A stretch of 64,000 nt of DNA, from positions 23,506,373-23,570,372 of the forward strand of contig NC_079214.1 of assembly GCF_029633865.1 (NCBI RefSeq). The letters run 5' to 3'. Below are positions 35,701 through 64,000 of the stretch, piece after piece. The notes beneath the pieces were generated by a model. That model did not search any database and was not told where the DNA came from. It was given only the letters and a program-made list of their open reading frames with translations. A program made the translations under genes and the position numbers. Within the stretch, counting starts at the first letter, position 1; each line of letters begins with the position of its first letter. Source of the stretch: Lampris incognitus. Its lineage: Eukaryota; Chordata; Actinopteri; Lampriformes; Lampridae.

Positions 35701-36712
35701 CTAGGTATTTGTATAAATATGTGATTCCTAGGTTGTGATTAACACATGAAACATGTTATCTATTGCATTAAAAAACGTTCAAGGAGGAAATGCACCACGG
35801 GGATTTAAAAGTTAGTATTTAAAATGTGATAAACAGGAAAGTCACCCGCCGTGTTAACAAAATTAAAATGACTATGAATATTACTACTACTTTCGGCTGC
35901 TTTCGCCAAAGCGGATCATCCGTTTCTATCTTGACCTGTCCTCTGCATCTTCCTGTCCTCTCTCACAGGCTAAATCTTACAGTGTAATAAAATAAACAAG
36001 ACACTGGAAACACAGCTGACATCAAACATTATCTGACCCACCTGCTCCAGTTCCAGAGTCTTTGAGCAGGAATTTCTCATGGTTGTCTGTGGTCTGACAC
36101 CGAGTCCTCTTCCATCTTTGCAGAAGCTCGTCTATGAACTGTCTCTTTCTCCCATCAGTTCCCATCAGGAGGTCTCCCACATACTCTTCAATCTCATCAG
36201 AATTGTTAATAGATAGAATGTACCTTGGCAGAAGAATAGACGGTTCAGTTTTCTTTAAACATCATATTACAGAGAGGAACACCAAGCAAAACTACTGATG
36301 TAACTTAAAAGTGCATATTTATTTAACTTGCGATGCTAGGTGGTAATGTGAATAAGAACTGTGGCTAAAATTCAAGCCAATATGGCGCAAACGCAGTTGT
36401 AGTACATAAGTTTACTGCAAGTATTACGTCTTCTGATCACACTAGAAAAGGGAAAACGTCCCTTGAATTGATCCACAGCTATGCAGATGGGCAAGTCCAT
36501 CAGCTGTCATTGTACCAGGACACATTATCGCGTTCTTTAAAAAGATCCATGTCACCCAGCTAGCTTCCACAACGGCTAACGTAGAATTACTAGAAGTTAG
36601 CTCGCTGAAGCTGATTAATAATATTCACTTACTGGACAATGTCTTCACATAACTCCAGCCCGAAGTTGTGGTGTAATTGGTCCACACACCAGCGTAGCAA
36701 ATCTTCCGACAT
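22959..36712 (-). CDS. TRIP4: TRIP4 (activating signal cointegrator 1, ASC-1), 11 exons, 3' end not found
   Basis: ASC-1 is a nuclear transcription coactivator and a subunit of the ASCC complex, which also acts in splitting collided ribosomes and in alkylation repair (family knowledge). Eleven exons with GT/AG boundaries and matching phases give about 518 codons: 36712-36633, 36223-36042, 35638-35508, 35356-35138, 34988-34910, 31160-31055, 30828-30613, 30416-30287, 24742-24549, 24365-24241 and 23050-22959. Order of domains: an N-terminal helical region; a C2HC5 zinc finger ([22 protein letters not shown]) in exon 4; the conserved DDESDYFA / SNQWLS segment in exon 7; and an ASCH domain over exons 9-11 ([24 protein letters not shown]). 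Human TRIP4 is 581 residues, so roughly 55-60 C-terminal residues are missing; no exon for them was recognised below 22959. The start was chosen because MSEDLLRWC is followed by residues aligning with the human N-terminus. Introns 5, 8 and 10 are filled with mobile DNA. Confidence 0.95.
23112..23905. mobile_element. inverted-repeat element (MITE) in TRIP4 intron 10
   Basis: The left end TAGGGCTGTCGATCGATT is related to the complement of the right end (TAGTGCTGTCAAAATTAAT). Both ends carry the AACGCGTTAAAT / GATTAATCGC type of AT-rich sequence found in abundant fish hAT-like elements. The flanks ATATACAT and ATATACAC suggest an 8-bp duplication with one change. Confidence 0.65.
24241..24365 (-). 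CDS. TRIP4: TRIP4 coding exon 10 (ASCH domain)
   Basis: 125 bases. It reads [20 protein letters not shown], then [20 protein letters not shown], completing the GxKxxExR motif of the ASCH fold. Because 125 is not a multiple of three, skipping this exon would shift the frame. The acceptor is immediately preceded by a (TG)n/(CG)n tract in the sense strand. Confidence 0.94.
24371..24443 (-). repeat. (TG)n/(CG)n tract next to the TRIP4 exon 10 acceptor
   Basis: In the TRIP4 sense strand a run of over 20 TG units is followed by CGTGCG-type units, then CATGCTTAG, the acceptor of exon 10 (exon starts at 24365). It takes the place of the usual pyrimidine tract. Confidence 0.95.
24549..24742 (-). CDS. 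TRIP4: TRIP4 coding exon 9 (start of ASCH domain)
   Basis: 194 bases. After a variable linker it reads [20 protein letters not shown], then [11 protein letters not shown], the first strand and helix of the ASCH domain. It is separated from exon 8 by an intron of about 5.5 kb that holds a Ty3-type element. Confidence 0.95.
25709..25883 (-). repeat. 3' LTR of Ty3-type element 1
   Basis: 175 bp, TG...CA ends, immediately preceded (in sense) by a G-rich polypurine tract. It differs from its partner LTR at about seven sites. Confidence 0.93.
25932..29013 (-). pseudogene. pol of Ty3-type element 1 (protease, RT, RNase H, integrase), disrupted
   Basis: From 29013 downward: protease with LLDSGSQ; reverse transcriptase with [29 protein letters not shown] and the catalytic VYLDDILV; RNase H with TTDAS and [18 protein letters not shown]; integrase with a zinc-binding region ([17 protein letters not shown]) and catalytic residues in [16 protein letters not shown] and [10 protein letters not shown]. 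Three breaks are visible: a one-base frameshift near 27895-27905 after VIDFLGH, a TGA at 27574-27572 in the RNase H part, and a frameshift near 26510-26525 after the integrase core. The remaining frame (25932-26525) gives the integrase C-terminus with [20 protein letters not shown]. The copy cannot make a full Pol protein as it stands. Confidence 0.9.
29019..29765 (-). CDS. gag of Ty3-type element 1
   Basis: An open frame of 248 codons starting MFGAEEEC, 20 bases beyond the 5' LTR. The early segment ([20 protein letters not shown]) is typical of the capsid region of this group, and the C-terminal cysteine/histidine cluster ([18 protein letters not shown]) is the nucleocapsid knuckle form seen in many animal Ty3 elements. 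An upstream ATG exists in frame inside the LTR region but would be unusual. Pol follows in another frame, so a frameshift is probably needed for Gag-Pol. Confidence 0.85.
   Translation of the reverse strand: MFGAEEECESTSATPPQLSQPAVLAAAVKLPEFWQSDPASWFQHVEALFHLRGISADDARYYLVVASLDQQSTRRAMQLLRAPPQHDKYVALKHLLLRRYSLSTAERADRILSLSGLGDGTAVELMDNMLSLLGSDEGGFLFLRQLPSPVRAALANSPCLAAGDCRGLAEEADRVLLATRRFSVQSVASEPLQPTSEDADPAVVAEVTARRRRGRGLCFFHQRFGGKARRCVPPCTFEAAGNSRASAQ
29786..29960 (-). repeat. 5' LTR of Ty3-type element 1
   Basis: 175 bp, followed in sense by the primer-binding site at about 29773-29785. It is the copy closer to the solo LTR at 55387-55561. Confidence 0.93.
30287..30416 (-). CDS. TRIP4: TRIP4 coding exon 8
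   Basis: 130 bases. It begins LDEAIKAMG (human LDETIQAIA) and includes NLVNPNIMQ (human VLVNPNMYQ). The middle is poorly conserved, as expected for this linker. The donor is GTAGGTC after CCAGAG. Confidence 0.9.
30613..30828 (-). CDS. TRIP4: TRIP4 coding exon 7
   Basis: 216 bases. It reads [20 protein letters not shown], then [20 protein letters not shown], then [14 protein letters not shown]. This is one of the best conserved parts of ASC-1. The in-frame ATG upstream of the acceptor at 30829 belongs to the intron. Confidence 0.96.
31055..31160 (-). CDS. TRIP4: TRIP4 coding exon 6
   Basis: 106 bases. It reads [20 protein letters not shown], then [15 protein letters not shown], matching the human segment GLEKAIKHKDKLLEFD. 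The intron before it (31161-34909) is largely mobile DNA. Confidence 0.93.
31206..31658 (-). pseudogene. LINE 3' part (RT end and tail), CR1/L2-like
   Basis: The minus strand reads [18 protein letters not shown], then [20 protein letters not shown], then GVILTS, the block that follows the RT catalytic motif. Frame breaks occur near 31500. This is the downstream part of the LINE whose upstream part is at 33660-34700. Confidence 0.75.
32357..32730 (-). repeat. SINE family B, copy 2
   Basis: A full-length type copy (minus strand) with box B-like GGTTCGAGCCC and the family body. TATTATTATTATT lies just left of it (32344-32356) and a long (ATT)n begins just right of it. Confidence 0.88.
32730..32769. 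repeat. (ATT)n microsatellite
   Basis: About 13 ATT units directly adjoining SINE B copy 2; the left flank of the SINE has the same trinucleotide. Confidence 0.95.
32841..33129 (-). repeat. SINE family B, copy 3, truncated
   Basis: The same body as copy 2 but ends (in + coordinates) at CCCCCAAGGTTGGACTTC, so the tRNA-like head is missing. Confidence 0.85.
33660..34700 (-). pseudogene. LINE 5' part (endonuclease and RT), CR1/L2-like
   Basis: From 34690 downward: an endonuclease piece with [20 protein letters not shown] followed by RPPK; an RT piece (34384-34187) with [20 protein letters not shown] and [17 protein letters not shown]; and a frame-broken RT piece (33992-33660) where the product of [10 protein letters not shown] and [12 protein letters not shown] in neighbouring frames gives the usual palm block. 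The endonuclease-RT distance is too short, so internal deletion is likely. Confidence 0.75.
34910..34988 (-). CDS. TRIP4: TRIP4 coding exon 5
   Basis: 79 bases. It reads [20 protein letters not shown], then RKKLMG, continuing the conserved region just after the zinc finger. It ends with one base of the next codon before GTGAGAGG. Confidence 0.93.
35138..35356 (-). CDS. TRIP4: TRIP4 coding exon 4 (C2HC5 zinc finger)
   Basis: 219 bases, 73 whole codons. It holds the diagnostic zinc-finger region: [16 protein letters not shown], then [29 protein letters not shown]. The cysteines and histidine expected for zinc binding are all present. This region is nearly identical to human TRIP4, which settles the identity of the gene. 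Confidence 0.97.
35508..35638 (-). CDS. TRIP4: TRIP4 coding exon 3
   Basis: 131 bases. A lysine-rich linker ([13 protein letters not shown], then VKTPMDLMK) corresponds to the human RGRKKGRNRQEV / VKTPFDL stretch. The exon ends on a whole codon before GTGAGC. Confidence 0.92.
36042..36223 (-). CDS. TRIP4: TRIP4 coding exon 2
   Basis: 182 bases. The first base completes the Gln codon begun in exon 1. It reads [19 protein letters not shown] and continues through a basic helix ([14 protein letters not shown]) that matches the human N-terminal region. The donor GTGGGTC follows GGAGCAG. Confidence 0.92.
36633..36712 (-). CDS. TRIP4: TRIP4 coding exon 1
   Basis: 80 coding bases from the ATG at 36712. 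It encodes MSEDLLRWC and ends with ...CEDIV plus two bases of the next codon. The donor is GTAAGTG, directly after CCA. The upstream reading frame is not conserved, so this ATG is taken as the start. Confidence 0.88.
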
Positions 36713-38224
36713 TTCAACAATTGAAAGCCTATGTAAAGAAACTCAAAATATCGAGTGTGTATACTAGCGTTTAACACATATTCGTCAGCCGGTAAAATAA
36801 CATGGGCGGGCGTACCACGTAGCAACACAAATGTCGTCCTTCCGAAACTAGCATGGTCGATCACGGTTCCTCCTTACTTGGGAGTCTTAAAACTTCGCCT
36901 GGATGAATCCTGTCGGGCGTCACCGCGACATTTATTTTTTGAGGCATCAATTTTAAAACCTTTCTAACGTTGAAAATAGTTATCATGATTTCATTACGAT
37001 ATGACTGATCCCATTTGGCGCACTTGTTGAGGTTAGTCACTGGATAGCAGTTCAGCAGCACTCTCAAACAACAGTGATGAAACAAATTCATTCCTAAGCA
37101 TCCAGATTTCCCATCAATCAGCGCTATTTCCTAACACTAAAAACGACATTAATATTATTTTAGTGGATGTCTATGAATTGCGTGTATTGCAAAAGCTGAC
37201 AGAAATGTTGGTTTTGATATCTCAAGGTTATTTTCCACCGCAGGCAAGCTGAGAACTAGAAAATAAGAAAATGCCAGCAGCATAAGTACTCTGCAGATTG
37301 CTTTATAGCATGCCTAATCAATCATCAACCAGCTACACAACTTCTTTGAATGTAACAATAAATCTGAATTCTGCTTTCAAACTAAATAAAATCTTAGTAA
37401 CCTGGCAAGTAAAAGACCTGGCTGCCAGAAATTATTGTCTCTGGTTTGCAGCATGAGGTTCAGGAGATTAAATATTTATAATTATGGCCTCTGAATTTAA
37501 GAGCTACTTACTAAAGATGACTGAACGGATGATCCGCTGTGGCGACCCCTAACGGGAGCAGCCGGAAGTAGTAGTCGCACTAAAGATGATTGAACAAGCA
37601 GTCTCTGTTCTCTAAACGAGTTTTATGTGCTTGTATTTTTGTGAAAACCTGCTATCAATAAGTCACTGCATTGTTGAAATGTACTTCACTTGCTTGTGGT
37701 ACCACAATATATACAAAAAACAGAACTGTAACTGAAGGAAATTGTTTTAAAAGTTTAATAGCTACCATACATATTTCACCTACAAATACATTTAAATGTG
37801 TCCATTAAAACATATAGTAGGCCAATGTGGCACCGCTGTTGAATATACAAGAGCAAATGGAAACTATGAAACATGTTAGCGATATGTAAAAAAATGGCCA
37901 ACAACATTGACAATCACTTTTAACTGAATTGTCCAACACTTTTTAAATCACAAAATGTATGATGATGTAAATTATGAAACATTGTTGTGGTATTTGATTA
38001 GGTTTTGAGAACAGATTATAAATGAGCAATCTTATGCAGTTAATACAATAAATACAAGACTCGGTAGCAGCTCTTTGCTCATCTTGAAAAAAACAAGACA
38101 AAAACAGGTCAACATTCAGGAAAATTAAAAATTGTAAAAGATACAATGATTTGACCATAATCACACAAAGAACATAACATGAATTCCAACAGTAAAATTC
38201 TTTATATGTGACTTTAATGAAAGT
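36713..38224. other. TRIP4 5' flank / chrna7-TRIP4 spacer
   Basis: Between the chrna7 3' end and the TRIP4 start. It must hold the TRIP4 promoter, but no TATA box or clear CpG island was recognised. A minus-strand copy of a short dispersed fish repeat lies at about 37525-37580; its core GGTCGCCACAGCGGAT is shared with 18620-18665 and, degenerate, with 35890-35925. Confidence 0.5.
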
Positions 38225-38230
38225 TTTATT
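38225..38230 (-). promoter_or_regulatory. candidate chrna7 polyadenylation signal
   Basis: An AATAAA in the gene sense strand about 380 bases after the stop codon. It is a plausible end for the 3' untranslated region; no transcript evidence is available here. Confidence 0.35.
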
Positions 38231-38609
38231 AACAACAATGAAAGCAACTGAGGAAAAAAGCACAACAAAACAGTGACAACTAGTTAGGGGATTAAATCCT
38301 GCCATTCTCCCGTACTAATAAGGGTTGTAGTTGACTGGTTCTTGGCTGGCTCTAAAAACTTAGGCAAAGGTTTAGCTGGTTATGCTGACAACACAATTTA
38401 AGCCTCAGTTAAAAAAAATTTGCAACAAGTCCTGATGATTTAACTTTGTTTGGTTACATGGTTAAACATTTGGTACTGTCCAAGTCACACAAACACACTT
38501 AGAAGTGTTCAATTGAATGGAAATAAATACATATAGTGTCAGTTTTAAATGGTGAATCTGTGATTTGACTGTTACCTCGGCTTTATCAGCAAATGCCTAC
38601 TGAGATTTC

Positions 38610-62174
<23,565 letters not shown>

Positions 62175-62530
62175 CTGGTGAGGAGAGACAAAATAATACA
62201 GAAAGTAGCAACAAGGACAGTGCTACATGTGACTGATGGATTGTTGCACAACTACCCCTTTAACTTAAAAATCAAAAACGGAGACAGGGAAAGCAAATCA
62301 TACTATAACATTCTGAAGTGGAGTCATGGTACTTCTGCAATATAGGTCCCTATAAAACAGTTGAATGACTGCCTCAGCCATGAGGCACGTCTTAACACAG
62401 GAACTGCATTAATGTGTCAAGGAAACACTGACCTTGACGGAGCATTAGACAGCTACAGACCAATTGGGCTATAAAAATAGTGGCTAGTATTTGAAATTTT
62501 CGAGCGATTATCTTAAACATTTACATTTGT

Positions 62531-63009
62531 GGGGCGTCCGGGTGGTATGGCGGTCTATTCCATTGCCTACCAACACGGAGATTGGCGGTTCGAATCCCCA
62601 TGTCACCTCTGGCTTGGTTGGGCGTCCCTACAGACACAATTGGCTGTGTCTGCAGGTGGGTATGTGTCCTGGTCGCTGCACTAGCACCTCCTCTGGTCGG
62701 TCAGGGCACCTGTTTGGGGGGGGGGGGGACTGGGGGTAATAGTGTGATCCTCCCATGCGCTAAGTCCCCCCTGGCAGGGAACTGGGGGGAATAGCGTGAT
62801 CCTCCCATGCGCTACGTCCCCCTGGTGAAACTCCTCACTGTCAGGTGAAAGGAAGCGGCTGGCGACTCCACATGTATCGGAGGAGGCATGTGGTAGTCTG
62901 CAGACCTCCCCGGATCGGCAGAGGGGGTGGAGCAGAGATCAGGCCCGGTAGGCTCGGAAGAGTGGGGTAATTGGCTGGATACAATTGGGGAGAAAAAAGA
63001 GGGGGGGGA
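62531..63009 (+). repeat. SINE family A, copy 6, with 10-bp target duplication and internal duplication
   Basis: GGGCGTCCGGGTGGTATGGC head, box B-like GGTTCGAATCCCC, body and GGGGAGAAAA tail. TTACATTTGT occurs at 62521-62530 and 63010-63019. About 50 bp (GGGACTGGGGGTAATAGTG... type) is duplicated inside at 62727-62775 and 62778-62825. Confidence 0.92.
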
Positions 63010-63019
63010 TTACATTTGT

Positions 63020-63899
63020 TTTCACTGCTAAATTTCCTCTAGAGTGGAGTGTCTCCTGCTGGTAATCGCTTGTTGGCTGTTTTTTTTTTCTAGATATCTT
63101 TTTATTACCTTATGTTGCTTTTACATTTTTGTCTTAATGCCTTTTATGTTTCATGTAAAGCGCTTTGAAATGCCTAGTTGCTGAAATGTGCTGTACAAAT
63201 AAATTTGCCTTGTCTTGCCGTGTTGTAGGAAGCAGCATGGTAGGAAAGTACTGTAAAAATGGCCGCTCAATAGAACCATTACAGCATCGTGTTAGCGTTG
63301 GCTGAACCATGGAGTGCTTTTGTGCACCAAACACAGATTGTGTATTCATCCCTCTTTAACTGCATTGAACTGTAGATGGAAGGCTGGAGCTGTGTGTCCA
63401 GTATGAAGAAAAGGATGGATGATCGTGATGGTGAGTACAAAATAGGAAAAGACTTCAAAAATTCTGATCTAATTTTTCAATGCTCAAGCTTAATCTCCTC
63501 CCCCTGGGAAAGTTTTTTTGTTGGTCCTTGTTAGCATGACAAAACTAGGTGCTGCAGATGGACCCCCCCCCCAAAAAAAGGTTTTATTCACTTCTAACAA
63601 ACTCTTTGCCTGCATGATTGCTGTGAGCATACGAGTCTGTCTGTGGTGTGCCTGGCTTCTCTCTCTCTTGTCAGTACTCGAGCTTGTGCTGCTTGGGTAA
63701 GTGGCGATGACAGGGGGTGAGGCTTCTGCATGCGATAAATCCTCTGTTCCCATTGACCTGGGTCCTGGCCTCTCTGGAGTCTCTTGTATGCCTTTTGTTT
63801 AGTCAATTGTTTACGACTGACAACCTCCTCAACATTTGTGTCAGTTCCACATACACATCATTCTCACTGCACTCTCAACCTGCCTGTGTGAGTGATTGT

Positions 63900-63953
<54 letters not shown>

Positions 63954-64000
63954 ACAACAGCTCTGTTTTCCAGGGTTCAGAGGCCGATACTGCATTGGAA
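63020..64000. other. chrna7 intron 1, no exon 1 seen
   Basis: No minus-strand signal-peptide exon with a suitable donor was recognised here. It includes a retroposon-tail-like segment at 63155-63215 (GTAAAGCGCTTTGAAATGCC, then CTGTACAAATAAATTTGCC) and the (TG)n at the edge. Confidence 0.5.
63893..63952 (+). repeat. (TG)n microsatellite
   Basis: About 29 TG units near the right edge of the window. Confidence 0.97.

Noticed and set aside
36625..36864. Minus-strand frame covering the TRIP4 start region
   Set aside because: Different frame from the conserved exon 1 peptide; it has no similarity to ASC-1.

Overview
The window looks like a piece of a ray-finned (teleost) fish chromosome. The evidence is two split vertebrate genes with short introns, a Tc1-type transposon, Ty3-type LTR elements, L1-type and CR1/L2-type LINE fragments, two tRNA-headed SINE families, several terminal-inverted-repeat elements and many (CA)n tracts. 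Nothing bacterial, no CRISPR array and no rRNA cluster was seen.

Two host genes lie in tandem, both on the minus strand. (1) A chrna7-like gene for a nicotinic acetylcholine receptor alpha-7 subunit occupies 62174 to 38610. Exons 2-10 were placed with consistent reading phase; the signal-peptide exon 1 was not found. (2) TRIP4, encoding activating signal cointegrator 1 (ASC-1), begins at 36712, about 1.9 kb beyond the chrna7 stop codon. Its first eleven coding exons run down to 22959 and carry the C2HC5 zinc finger and most of the ASCH domain. The last coding exon(s), roughly 55 residues judged from human TRIP4, were not located.

Most other recognisable sequence is mobile DNA. From left to right: an inverted-repeat element (2562-3186); LINE scraps (5090-5549); a SINE split by a 1.9-kb inverted-repeat transposon (6056-7996); an older dispersed repeat and a small inverted-repeat element (8440-9248); a SINE with target-site duplications (12250-12645); and a complete Tc1-type transposon with an uninterrupted transposase whose catalytic spacing is DD38E (15705-17322). 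Inside TRIP4 are an inverted-repeat element (23112-23905), a near-complete but broken Ty3-type element (25709-29960) and a pile of LINE, hAT-like and SINE insertions (31206-34700). Inside chrna7 are a second Ty3-type element that carries an unexpected coiled-coil coding segment (39644-42917), a fold-back pair of tRNA-like sequences (43458-43690), four copies of SINE family A, one full copy and one fragment of SINE family B, a Harbinger-like element (52608-53287) and a 5'-truncated L1 with 16-bp duplications (54881-58392), itself interrupted by about 1.8 kb that includes a solo LTR of the first Ty3 family.

The points most worth a second look are the intact DD38E transposon, the (UG)n tract pressed against the TRIP4 exon 10 splice acceptor, the coiled-coil segment inside the second Ty3 element, and that element's LTR ending 63 bp from the chrna7 exon 9 acceptor. 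I did not find a clearly new biological system. All assignments come from reading the sequence and from remembered family features; no searches were run.
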